A DNA stretch of 64,000 bases from Candidatus Handelsmanbacteria bacterium (lineage in GTDB: Bacteria; Latescibacterota; UBA2968; UBA8231). Positions within the stretch are counted from its first letter, which is position 1; every line of letters starts with the position of its first letter. Made by a program: the position numbers and the translations under genes. Of this stretch, positions 34,496 through 42,758 are shown in pieces. The notes under the pieces were generated by a model. That model was not told the DNA's origin. It worked only from the letters and a program-made list of their open reading frames with translations, and searched no databases. The stretch spans positions 1 to 64,000 of the forward strand of contig VGJS01000003.1 of NCBI GenBank assembly GCA_016867395.1, given 5' to 3'.

Positions 34496-35544
34496 TGCTT
34501 AGCGAATCGCGCCTGCGGCAACTGCTCGCCGCCTTCCCCAAACTCCGCCTCGGGGTGGTGGGCGACTTCTTCCTCGACGCCTACTACGACTGCGACCCCC
34601 GCCTCGACGAGACCTCCCTGGAGACCGGCCGCACCTGTTACCAGGTCGTCCGCACCCGCCGCCAGGCCGGCGCCGCTGGCACCGTGGCCGCCAACCTGGC
34701 AGCCCTGGGCGTGGGCCGCATAGAAGCGGTGGGCTTTTGCGGCGACGACGGCGAAGGCTACGAGCTGCGCCGGGCTATGAAAGGGCTGGGCCTCCACCTC
34801 GACGGGTTCTTCCTCCGCCCGGACCGCATTACTCCCACCTACGGCAAACCCTGCTACGTGGATGGCACCCGCCCCGGCCTGCCGGTGCGCGAGGAGTTGG
34901 AGCGCCTCGACACCAAGAACCGTCGGCCCACCCCACGCGATCTACAAGATTTGCTCATCGCCCACCTCGAAGAACAACTGCCCACCTGGCACGGGGCCGT
35001 GCTGCTCGACCAGGTGAGCGAGCCAGGCTGTGGGGTGCTCTCCCCCCGGGTGCGGCGGTTCCTCGCCGACCAGGCCCGCCGCCGACCAGGGCAAGTCATT
35101 TTGGCCGACTCCCGCCAGCTCATCGGCCTCTTTCGCCAGGTGATGGTCAAGCCCAATCAGTTCGAGGCCGCCCGGGCCCTGGGCATCGGCAGCCGCCGGC
35201 CGCCCTCCCTGCGCGCCTCCATCACCCATGCCGCCGCCCTCTCTCACCGCAGCGGCCGGCCGGTTTTTCTCACCCTCGGAGAACGCGGTATGCTGGTGGC
35301 TCAGGGCCAGCAGGTGCAGCACGTCGCGGCCTGCCGCGTCGTGGGCCCCATCGACCCGGTGGGCGCCGGGGACTCCTGTTCCGCCGCCCTGGCCGCCGCA
35401 CTCAGCGCCGGCGCCGCATTGCCGGAGGCTGCCTTCCTCGCCAATCTCGTCGCCTCCGTCACCATCCAGCAGTTAGGCACCACCGGCACCGCCTCCCCGG
35501 CCCAGATCCGCCGCCGCTACCGGCAAATCCGCCATGCCCCATAA
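34495..35544 (+). CDS. PfkB/ribokinase-family carbohydrate kinase (HldE kinase-domain-like)
   Basis: The 349-residue protein begins with GVVGDFFLDAYYDCD, similar to the start of the HldE/RfaE kinase domain, and has a Gly-rich AGAAGTVAANLAALG segment near residue 60. The VMVKPNQFEA block and the catalytic GAGDSCSAA anion hole (Asp near 293) complete the PfkB pattern. It phosphorylates a sugar or sugar derivative at the expense of ATP. GGAGAGG inside the end of the HAD gene is its ribosome site. The next gene overlaps its 3' end by 11 nt. The missing cytidylyl- or adenylyl-transferase half means it is not a full HldE. Confidence 0.82.
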   Translation: MLSESRLRQLLAAFPKLRLGVVGDFFLDAYYDCDPRLDETSLETGRTCYQVVRTRRQAGAAGTVAANLAALGVGRIEAVGFCGDDGEGYELRRAMKGLGLHLDGFFLRPDRITPTYGKPCYVDGTRPGLPVREELERLDTKNRRPTPRDLQDLLIAHLEEQLPTWHGAVLLDQVSEPGCGVLSPRVRRFLADQARRRPGQVILADSRQLIGLFRQVMVKPNQFEAARALGIGSRRPPSLRASITHAAALSHRSGRPVFLTLGERGMLVAQGQQVQHVAACRVVGPIDPVGAGDSCSAALAAALSAGAALPEAAFLANLVASVTIQQLGTTGTASPAQIRRRYRQIRHAP

Positions 35545-36640
35545 GCGCATCGACCCGCGCCAGATCCGCGTCCATCCCCTGGCCTCCCGCCGGAGCAAAC
35601 ACACCCTCGACGAGATCCGCATCGACCCCGAGGCCCCGGCCCCCGACCCCGGCCCTATGGCAGCCGGCATCGCGCAATTGGCCGAGCGCATCCGCGCCGC
35701 CCGCCAGCGGGGCGCTGCCGTCATCCTGGCCTATGGAGCACACCTGGTGAAGAACGGCCTGGGGCCGATCGTGACCCGCCTGCTGGAAGGAGGTTGGATC
35801 ACCCACCTGGCCACCAACGGAGCCGGCACCATCCACGACTGGGAGTACGCCTTCCAGGGCCGCTCCGAGGAGGACGTGCGCACCCACGTGGCCCGAGGCT
35901 GCTTCGGCCACTGGCAGGAGACCGGCCTTTACATCCACCTGGCCGTGCTGGCCGGCGCTATAGAAGGCCGGGGCTACGGCGAGTCGCTGGGGAGATTCAT
36001 CTGGGAGGAGGGATGTCAACTGCCCCCCCTCGAGGAACTTGCCGCATCCCTGGCCGAGTGGAGCCACCGCCCCATCGATGACGAACTCATGCCCGCCCGC
36101 GCTGAGCTTTTACAGGCCATGACCCGCTTCGGCCTGCACTCCGGCCCCTGGCAGGTGCCCCACCCGCACCGGGGCTTCTCCCTCAGCGCCAACGCGTACC
36201 GCCTCGGCGTGCCCCTCACCGTGCATCCGGGCATTGGCTACGACATCGTCTACAACCACCCCATCGCCAATGGGGCGGTCCTGGGCCGGGGGGCCGGCAT
36301 CGACTACCAGGTCTTCGCCGCCGGGGTGGGCCGGTTGGCGGGCGGCGTCTTCCTCTCAGTGGGCTCGGCGATCATGGCTCCGCAGATCTTCGAGAAGGCC
36401 CTGTCCCTCGCCAACGATCTGCGCCTGCAACAGGGCCAGGAGGTGCTGCATCCCTACATCGCCGTTAACGATTTAGCCGAACTCTCCTGGGACTGGTCGC
36501 GGGGCGAGCCGCCGGTTGCGGACCCGGCTTACTACCTGCGTTTCTGCAAATCCTTTAGCCGCATGGGCGGGGAATTGAGTTACCTGGGCGGGGACAACCG
36601 GGCGTTCTTGCAGAACCTATGGCAAGCGCTCAGGGTCTGA
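35534..36640 (+). CDS. Deoxyhypusine-synthase-like Rossmann protein (tentative)
   Basis: The 368-residue product starts 11 nt inside the kinase gene. The segment AAVILAYGAHLVKNGLGPIV followed by GWITHLATNGAGTIHDWE resembles the NAD-binding core of deoxyhypusine/homospermidine synthases, where a cofactor-loop and a TTAGG-like turn precede an acidic pair. The invariant catalytic Lys region of those enzymes is not evident. Later VPLTVHPGIGYDIVYNHP and GGVFLSVGSAIMAPQIFEKAL look like a second Rossmann half. The tight linkage with a HAD phosphatase and PfkB kinase suggests a small-molecule pathway, not protein modification. Its end overlaps the convergent acyl-CoA synthetase gene by 11 bp. The family assignment is weak. 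Confidence 0.6.
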   Translation: MPHKRIDPRQIRVHPLASRRSKHTLDEIRIDPEAPAPDPGPMAAGIAQLAERIRAARQRGAAVILAYGAHLVKNGLGPIVTRLLEGGWITHLATNGAGTIHDWEYAFQGRSEEDVRTHVARGCFGHWQETGLYIHLAVLAGAIEGRGYGESLGRFIWEEGCQLPPLEELAASLAEWSHRPIDDELMPARAELLQAMTRFGLHSGPWQVPHPHRGFSLSANAYRLGVPLTVHPGIGYDIVYNHPIANGAVLGRGAGIDYQVFAAGVGRLAGGVFLSVGSAIMAPQIFEKALSLANDLRLQQGQEVLHPYIAVNDLAELSWDWSRGEPPVADPAYYLRFCKSFSRMGGELSYLGGDNRAFLQNLWQALRV

Positions 36641-38447
36641 GCGCCGCCTCGACGACCTGGTAGTACCTCTTGAGCACCTCGCCGGGGACCACTTTCTTCA
36701 GGCCCTTGGTCAGGGTGCCGGCCTCCTCGCTGAGGGGCTCGGGCAGGAGGATCACCTTCTGCGGCCGGTCGTGGGAGGGCAAGCCGGCTTCGTCGGCCTC
36801 GCGCAGCAGGGACTGCCGCACCCGCTCCGCCAGGGCGGGATGGACCCGCAACGCCGCCTCGTCCGCCGCGGGCAGGCCGGGGAGTTTCCTGGCCTCCTCC
36901 ACGTCCACCGTCACCAGGGCCAGGGGCGCGCTCAGGTGCTGGTCCCCCCAGACCAGCACGTGCTCCACCAGGGGCGCCCGCGCATAGATCCGCTCCAGCA
37001 ATTCGGGATTGATGAATTCCCCGTTGCGCAGCTTGAACTGCCGCCCCACCCGGCCCTTGAAGGTGAGAAACCCCTCCTCGTCCATGCTGAACAAATCCCC
37101 GGTCCGGTACCAGACCTTCCCGGCGGGGTTCTCGACCAGTACCTGGGCGGTCTGGTCCGGGTCGTCAAGATAGCCCTTCATCACATTGGGCCCGCTGGCC
37201 CATAACTCCCCCACCTGGCTGCCGCTGCCCCGGTAGGTGCCGGTGGCCGGGTCCCCATACCCCACCTCCTCGCCCTGCGGCCCCATCAGGCGCACCTCGA
37301 TCAGGGGCCGGCCCACGGTGCCCACCTTGCGCCCGCCCAAATGATTGGCAGCGATCAGGGGGGCGCACTCGGTAGTGCCATACCCCTCAAAGGTGCGGAT
37401 GCCCAGCACCTCCTGGAAGAAGTCGAGGGCCTCGGGGTCGGCCTTGGCCGAGCCGACGATGAGCAGTTCCAGGTTAGACCCCACCCGCTTGCTCAACTGC
37501 TCGCGGATCTTGGCCACTACCTTGCGGCCCACCAGCGCCTCCACCAGCTGGTCCCCCAGACCCGCCCGGCCCCGCGCCAGATTCTGCCGTGCCCGCACCG
37601 CCCGCTGGATTAGTTGGCCCTTAAACCCGCCGGCCTGGATCTCCTTGCGCACGTTGCCAAAGACCTTGTCTAATACCAGGGGCACGGTGAGAAACCCCTC
37701 CGGCTCGGAATAGCGGATGTCGCTGAGCACCCGGTCGGGCGAGCGGGCCAGGTCCAGGACCCAGCCCTTGGCCAGGGGATAGTAGATGTTGAGGATGCCC
37801 ATGGAGTGGTAGTCGGGGGCAGACTTGAAGAGGCGGAAGGGCTCGCGCGCGCTGATCACATCCCACACCTCCTCGACGTTGGCGACGATGTTGGCGTGGG
37901 TCTGCACCACCCCCTTGGGCAGGCCCGAGGACCCAGAGGTATAGAGGATCTTGGTCTCGTCCCCGGGCAGCACCTCCACCTCGGGCGGGGCCGAGGCCCC
38001 GGCCCGCAGCAGCCCCTGCCACTCCTCCCCCTCCACCTGCACCCGCCGCAAGGGCGAGCGGACGAAGGGAGCGATCCGCCCCATCACCTCTTCACCCCTG
38101 GCATCGGTGAAAAGCAGCTCAATGCCCGAGTGGTGGATGGTGTGGATCAACAGCTCGGGGGCCAGCTTGTTGCACAGGGGCACCACACACAGACCCAGGA
38201 GGTCGGCGGCCAGGAAGACCAGCACCGATTCCAAGCCGCCCTCGGTCAAGAGACCCAGGCGCTGCCCCTTCTGCAACCCCATGGAGGCCAGGCTGCCGGC
38301 CAGGTGGTCGCGCAGGACGTGTAACTCGGCGTAGCTGAGGGGCTGGTAGCTCAACTCATTGCCCTGCCCCTTGAGCACCCGCAGGGCCGTGCGGCCGGCG
38401 TGGCGGGAAAAACTCTCGTCCATCAGATCTTTGAGGGTCCGGCTCAT
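36630..38447 (-). CDS. AMP-dependent acyl-CoA synthetase (long-chain FadD-like)
   Basis: The 605-residue enzyme has the ATP-binding motif ILYTSGSSGLPKGV (near 170), the EGYGTTECAPL motif (near 360), YRTGDLFSMDEEGFLTFKGR and the hinge/Lys region GRQFKLRNGEFINPE. These define adenylate-forming ligases that activate fatty acids to acyl-CoA; the 600-residue length and KLRNGE-type end match the long-chain group. AGGAG precedes ATG 38447, and TATTAT at about 38473 is a plausible -10. The 3' end converges on and overlaps the deoxyhypusine-synthase-like gene. It may feed the PlsC-like acyltransferase at 28918, but that is only a possibility. Confidence 0.88.
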   Translation of the reverse strand: MSRTLKDLMDESFSRHAGRTALRVLKGQGNELSYQPLSYAELHVLRDHLAGSLASMGLQKGQRLGLLTEGGLESVLVFLAADLLGLCVVPLCNKLAPELLIHTIHHSGIELLFTDARGEEVMGRIAPFVRSPLRRVQVEGEEWQGLLRAGASAPPEVEVLPGDETKILYTSGSSGLPKGVVQTHANIVANVEEVWDVISAREPFRLFKSAPDYHSMGILNIYYPLAKGWVLDLARSPDRVLSDIRYSEPEGFLTVPLVLDKVFGNVRKEIQAGGFKGQLIQRAVRARQNLARGRAGLGDQLVEALVGRKVVAKIREQLSKRVGSNLELLIVGSAKADPEALDFFQEVLGIRTFEGYGTTECAPLIAANHLGGRKVGTVGRPLIEVRLMGPQGEEVGYGDPATGTYRGSGSQVGELWASGPNVMKGYLDDPDQTAQVLVENPAGKVWYRTGDLFSMDEEGFLTFKGRVGRQFKLRNGEFINPELLERIYARAPLVEHVLVWGDQHLSAPLALVTVDVEEARKLPGLPAADEAALRVHPALAERVRQSLLREADEAGLPSHDRPQKVILLPEPLSEEAGTLTKGLKKVVPGEVLKRYYQVVEAALRP

Positions 38448-38484
38448 CGTCTTGCTCCTGGTGGATTCACGGATAATATAGTGC

Positions 38485-38517
38485 TTTGCGCTGCGGGCGG
38501 CCCGGCCCTTATTTTTG
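38485..38517 (+). promoter_or_regulatory. FCB-type promoter candidate (TTTG-21-TATTTTTG)
   Basis: TTTG (38485-38488), 21 bp and TATTTTTG (38510-38517) fit the Bacteroidetes -33 TTTG / -7 TAnnTTTG promoter pattern. They lie 37 nt before ATG 38555. An alternative TTGCGC-17-TTATTT overlaps the same bases. Confidence 0.45.
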
Positions 38518-38554
38518 CTGAGTTCCGCAGCCCACCCTTTGCCCGGAGACCCGT

Positions 38555-40168
38555 ATGCGCCTCCTTCCCTCTTACCTGCTCCTCCTCGCCGCGGTGCCCC
38601 TGGTTGCCCAGGGGGCGGGCCCCACCACCAGCGCCAGCATGGGCAGCGTCACCGTGGGCGACCAGCAGCTCTACCGGCTCGCCCTGCGCCCCGACATTCC
38701 AATCGGCAACTGGGGCGTGGCCCTCGACCTGGAACTCTTCATCGACGAGCGGGGCGGCCTCAGCGATCGGAGCTGGGAGTTCGGCACCGCCACCAAGGCG
38801 GTGGACACCATCCTGCGCAAGCTCTACTACCTGCGCTATGGCAGGCCCGAGGACAATACCTTCGTCAATATCGGCGCCCTCGACCAGGTCACCCTGGGCT
38901 ACGGCCTGATCATGGACGGGTACCGCAACACCCTCCTGTACCCGGGCATTAAGAAGACCGGACTCCAGTTCCACCGCCGCGACATCCGCGGTCTGGGGAT
39001 CAACGCCGAAGGGGTGATCAACAACCTCCAGGACTTCCAGGAAGGCAGCGCCCTGATCGGGCTGCGGGTCTCGGCCAAGGCCACCGCCAAGCTGGATGTC
39101 GGCCTCACCTATGCGATAGACCTGGACCAGTACGGCGGCCTGGTGGACGGCGACGGCGACGGATACCCCGACGCGGTGGACGCCTTCCCTGGAGACCGGA
39201 GCCGCGCCCTGGACAACGACGGGGATGGGGTGGCCGACGGGCAGGACATTGACGACAACAACAACGGGGCCCTCGACGCCGATCCCCGCAGCGGCCTGCC
39301 CCCCGGCCTCATCGCCGACCTGGGCCGGCTCAATGGTGACTACGGGGATGCCCACTTTCCCTTAGACCTGCTGGTGGACCGCAAGCGCCCCTTCAACAAG
39401 GAGCAGGTGGGCGGGGATTTCTTCAGCATTCTCGGCTTCGACGCCGGATACCCCCTGCTAGAGAGCAGCCGGCTCCAGCTTAAACTGTACGGTCAAATCG
39501 CCTTCCTGCTCGACAACGGCGACGCCCTGACACTGGCCGAGGCCGACAGCCAGGGGGTGGCGCCGGGCAACCGTAAGGCCAGGGGCCTGGGCCTGGCCGT
39601 CCCCGGCCTGCGCTTGGGCATGGGCCCTTTTAGGGGGCAGTTGGAGCTCCGCCACTTCCGGCGCGACTTCGACGCCAACCACTTCGACAACCTCTACGAA
39701 CTCGACCGCGCCCGCCTCGATGTGGCCAGCGGCAGGGCCCAGGCCAAGGACGCCCGCCTCAACCGCGACCAGAGCCTCTCGGGTTTCTTTGGCAAGACCG
39801 GCGCCGACCTCTACGGCATGGTGGACGCCACCGCCGCCTACCAGTACCTGGCCGGGGCCGATGATCCCAAACAACAGCTACACGCCAGTGCCCGCCTCTC
39901 CCCCCGCCTGCTCGAATCCATCCCCCGCCTGCGCCAGGCCCAGGCGTACTACCAGAAGAATAACATCGGCGCCTACCGCGACGAGCAGGGCGAGCCGGAC
40001 GGCTTCTTTGAACCCACCCCCGACACCTTCTACGGATACGTGCTGGGCCTGGAGGTCAATGGCGGCGTGGCCCTCCAATGGGACACCCGCTTCCTATACC
40101 GCCACAGCGCCGCCGGCGGACTGGAGCGCCAGAAAGTGATGACCATCGAAACCGTGTTTACCTTCTAA
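38555..40168 (+). CDS. Outer-membrane beta-barrel protein with thrombospondin-3-like Ca repeats
   Basis: The signal peptide is MRLLPSYLLLLAAVPLVAQG, cut near AGPTT; GGAG precedes the ATG. The 537-residue protein is rich in amphipathic strands (YRLALRPDIPIGNWGVALDLELF, LQLKLYGQIAFLLDNG shown in part) and ends in Phe (TIETVFTF), as barrel proteins inserted by BamA do. Between residues 195 and 245 an acidic insert (DGDGDGYPDAVDAFPGD, DNDGDGVADGQD) matches thrombospondin type-3 calcium repeats. The family is not recognised. The gene is followed after 12 nt by the enolase-superfamily enzyme, so it could be the uptake porin for that pathway, although the two could simply be adjacent. Confidence 0.78.
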   Translation: MRLLPSYLLLLAAVPLVAQGAGPTTSASMGSVTVGDQQLYRLALRPDIPIGNWGVALDLELFIDERGGLSDRSWEFGTATKAVDTILRKLYYLRYGRPEDNTFVNIGALDQVTLGYGLIMDGYRNTLLYPGIKKTGLQFHRRDIRGLGINAEGVINNLQDFQEGSALIGLRVSAKATAKLDVGLTYAIDLDQYGGLVDGDGDGYPDAVDAFPGDRSRALDNDGDGVADGQDIDDNNNGALDADPRSGLPPGLIADLGRLNGDYGDAHFPLDLLVDRKRPFNKEQVGGDFFSILGFDAGYPLLESSRLQLKLYGQIAFLLDNGDALTLAEADSQGVAPGNRKARGLGLAVPGLRLGMGPFRGQLELRHFRRDFDANHFDNLYELDRARLDVASGRAQAKDARLNRDQSLSGFFGKTGADLYGMVDATAAYQYLAGADDPKQQLHASARLSPRLLESIPRLRQAQAYYQKNNIGAYRDEQGEPDGFFEPTPDTFYGYVLGLEVNGGVALQWDTRFLYRHSAAGGLERQKVMTIETVFTF

Positions 40169-40180
40169 GCAGGAGCCTTC

Positions 40181-41293
40181 ATGAAGATCACCCGCGTTTC
40201 CGCCATCGTCCTGCGCCTACCCCAGGTCACCGCCGCCTGCGACGGCACCCAGGACACCTGTCTGCTCAAGATCGAAACTGATGAAGGCATCACCGGCTGG
40301 GGCGAGGTCGATTCCTGCCCCACGGTGGTCAAGGCCATCGTCGAGGCGCCCCTCTCCCACCAGATCTGCAACGGCCTGGCCAATGCCCTCGCCGGCGCCG
40401 ATCCCCTGGCCCTCGACACCTGTATGCAGCGCATGCAAGTGGCTGCCAACTACTACGGCCGCACCGCGGCCGGGGCCCACGCCATGGCCGGGATCAACAT
40501 CGCCCTGTGGGACATCGCCGGCAAAGCCTGCAACCGCCCCGTGTACCAGCTTTTGGGCGGGCCGCACAAGACCCGCTTCCGCGCCTACTGCTCCGTTCTC
40601 TTCGGCGACACCCCGGCGCAGACCCACGACCTGGGCCGCCGCTTCGCCAACCTCGGCTTTACCGCGATCAAGTTCGGGTGGGGACCGATGGGGCAGAGCG
40701 AGGCCAACGACATCGCCCTGGTGCGCGAGGCCCGGCGCGGGGTGGGCGAAAAGGTGGACGTGCTCATCGACGCCGGCCAGGTCTGGGATTGGAAGACCGC
40801 CCTCAAGCGGGCCCACCAATTCGCTGAGTACCGGCCCTTTTGGCTGGAGGAGCCCCTGCACCCCGAAGACGTGGCCGGGTACGCCCGCCTCTGCACCGCC
40901 AGCCCCCTGCCCATCGCCACCGGCGAGGCCGAAGCCCGCTTCCCCGACTTCGAGCGCCTCTTGGTCGAAGGCGGCCTCGACTGGGTGCAGCCCGACCCAG
41001 GCCGCTGCGGCATCTCTACAATGGTGGAAGTGGGAAGGCTGGCCCACCGCCTGCACCGCAAGGTGGTTAACCACAGCTTTAAGAGTGGCATCACCATCGC
41101 CGCCTCCCTGCACGGCTTGGCCGCCGCCCCCCACGGCGAGGTCTTCGAGTACTGCATGGCCGACTCCCCCCTGCGCCACGACCTCACTGTGGAGAAATTC
41201 CCCATCGTGGACGGCTACATCCACCTCCCCGAAGGCCCTGGCCTGGGCGTCACCATTCGCGAAGAGACCATCCAGAAATACCGCGTATCGTAG
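40181..41293 (+). CDS. Mandelate racemase/muconate lactonizing enzyme family protein (enolase superfamily)
   Basis: The 370-residue length fits the family. A capping domain is followed by the barrel with IKFGWG (position of the KxK motif, of which only the first Lys is kept), metal ligands in DVLIDAGQ, WLEEPL and TGEAEARF, and NHSFKSG with the His placed as in mandelate racemase. Such enzymes abstract an alpha-proton of a carboxylate to racemise or dehydrate sugar acids or related acids. The exact substrate cannot be deduced. AGGAG precedes ATG 40181. Two M19 dipeptidases follow after repeat copy C; dipeptide epimerases of this superfamily occur with peptidases, but the His-bearing motif here favours the mandelate-racemase or acid-dehydratase group. 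Confidence 0.87.
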   Translation: MKITRVSAIVLRLPQVTAACDGTQDTCLLKIETDEGITGWGEVDSCPTVVKAIVEAPLSHQICNGLANALAGADPLALDTCMQRMQVAANYYGRTAAGAHAMAGINIALWDIAGKACNRPVYQLLGGPHKTRFRAYCSVLFGDTPAQTHDLGRRFANLGFTAIKFGWGPMGQSEANDIALVREARRGVGEKVDVLIDAGQVWDWKTALKRAHQFAEYRPFWLEEPLHPEDVAGYARLCTASPLPIATGEAEARFPDFERLLVEGGLDWVQPDPGRCGISTMVEVGRLAHRLHRKVVNHSFKSGITIAASLHGLAAAPHGEVFEYCMADSPLRHDLTVEKFPIVDGYIHLPEGPGLGVTIREETIQKYRVS

Positions 41294-41520
41294 GCGTCGG
41301 GGAGATGACCCCGGAGCGATCCGCCAGGGATGTGGGAGTGCCCTGAAGGCGATTCTGGGAAGTAATATGCGCAGCGACGGGGGGATGTCCGCGTAAGCCT
41401 TTCCCTGGGGAGTGGTAGGGCGGGGAAGTCCGCGTGTTGGGGAGCCGGGTAGCGGAACTATGCGAGCGAGGGGGCAGGACGCGTTTTGGGAAAGGCTGGA
41501 GTGGGTCGCCCCCCGGCGCG
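41294..41520 (+). repeat. Dispersed hairpin repeat, copy C (long form)
   Basis: It begins at the base after the stop codon of the upstream gene. Outer arms are GCGTCGGGGAGATGACCCC (41294-41312) and GGGTCGCCCCCCGGCGC (41503-41519). The inner stem GCCTTTCCC (41397-41405) pairs with GGGAAAGGC (41488-41496). About 85 bp of extra sequence lies between the two left arms. The 41521-41573 remainder of the gap shows nothing notable. Confidence 0.82.
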
Positions 41521-41573
41521 AAAAAGGGACCGTCTCTCGATGCCCACAAGTGCAACACTGAAATGAGGTGTCT

Positions 41574-42695
41574 ATGCTGATCATCGACGGCCATCTCGAC
41601 ATGGCCTACAACGCCACCTACCACCGCCGCGACCTCACCCTCACCGTACAGGAACTCCGCGAGCGCGAGGACCCCGACCCTCCCCGCGGCCCTGACCACC
41701 CCGACTCCCTGCGCGAGCGCCGGGGACTAGAGCCAATGGGCAAGGGGGTAGTCACCGTCACCATGCCAGCCATGCGCCAAGGACAAGTGGGCATCATGCT
41801 CTCCACCATCATGTCCCGGGTGCAGATGCCCGGGGTCACTATGAACGACGGCATGCGCACCCAGACCGCCGCCGCGGCCATCGGCCAATCCCATCTGCAC
41901 TATTACCGGGCGCTGGAGCGCCGGGGCGAACTCAAATTCATCCGTACCCTCGCCGACCTGGAGGCCAGCGTCAAAGCCTGGGAGCAGCCCACCCCCCAGA
42001 CCCCGGTGGGCCTCATCCTTTCCATGGAGAGCGCCGACCCCATCCTCGACCCCGACCACGTCTCCCAGTGGTGGCAGTGGGGCCTGCGCTCGGTGGGCAT
42101 CACCCACTTTGGCGTCAACACCTGGGGCCACGGCACCGGCACCCGGGGCGGCCTCTTCCCCAACGCCTATCCCCTGATGGACGCCCTGCGAGCCGCCGGC
42201 GTAATCCTCGACCTCACCCACGCCGCGGACCTCACCTTCTGGCAAATCCTCGAACACTGGGACGGCCCCGTCCACGCAAGCCACTGCATGTGCCGCGCCC
42301 TGGTCCCCGGACAGCGCCACCTGAGCGACGAGATGATCCGCGCCCTCGCCGAGCGGGGCGGGGTGCTCGGCATGGTCTTCGCCGAGCCCATGCTCAACCC
42401 GAGTTGGAACTTCGACCATCCCGAGACCTGGCCCGCCACGGCCAAGCGCTCGATGAAGGCGGTGATCGAGCACATCGACCACATCTGCCAGCTTACCGGC
42501 AGCTGCGAGCATGTGGCCATCGGCTCGGACCTGGACGGCGGCTTTGGTCGCGAAACCTCGCCCACCGACTACGACACCATTGCCGACCTGCAAAAATTCC
42601 TGGGCATCCTCGATAGGCGCGGCTTCAGCCAGGCCGACATCGCCCGGTTCGCCCACGGGAATTTGCTGAGATTCTTCCGCCAGGCGTGGGGGTAG
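41574..42695 (+). CDS. Membrane-dipeptidase-like metallopeptidase, M19 family (copy 1)
   Basis: ATG 41574 gives a 373-residue cytosolic protein with no signal. The zinc site is visible: IDGHLD at residues 5-9 (HxD), LSMESAD (bridging Glu), LDLTHAAD (His) and ASHCMCRALVPGQR (His), followed by SDLDGGFG. M19 enzymes cleave dipeptides, including those with a C-terminal D-residue, and some act on N-acyl-D-amino acids. An N-terminal insert (EREDPDPPRGPDHPDSLRER) distinguishes it from copy 2. The stop codon lies in the left arm of a perfect palindrome. The tandem second copy starts 63 nt later. Confidence 0.88.
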   Translation: MLIIDGHLDMAYNATYHRRDLTLTVQELREREDPDPPRGPDHPDSLRERRGLEPMGKGVVTVTMPAMRQGQVGIMLSTIMSRVQMPGVTMNDGMRTQTAAAAIGQSHLHYYRALERRGELKFIRTLADLEASVKAWEQPTPQTPVGLILSMESADPILDPDHVSQWWQWGLRSVGITHFGVNTWGHGTGTRGGLFPNAYPLMDALRAAGVILDLTHAADLTFWQILEHWDGPVHASHCMCRALVPGQRHLSDEMIRALAERGGVLGMVFAEPMLNPSWNFDHPETWPATAKRSMKAVIEHIDHICQLTGSCEHVAIGSDLDGGFGRETSPTDYDTIADLQKFLGILDRRGFSQADIARFAHGNLLRFFRQAWG

Positions 42696-42719
42696 GGGCA
42701 GGTTTGAAACCTGCCCCTA
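42693..42719 (+). repeat. Perfect palindrome overlapping a stop codon (REP/terminator-like)
   Basis: TAGGGGCAGGTTT and AAACCTGCCCCTA form 13-bp arms around one base. The TAG is the stop codon of the first dipeptidase. Palindromes of this AGGGGCAGGTTT type recur in many unrelated bacterial genomes. No U-tract follows, so it is more a REP-like or mRNA-end stem than a classic terminator. Confidence 0.75.
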
Positions 42720-42758
42720 TCGCCCTTACCGCATCACCATAGCATATCGGAGACCCCC

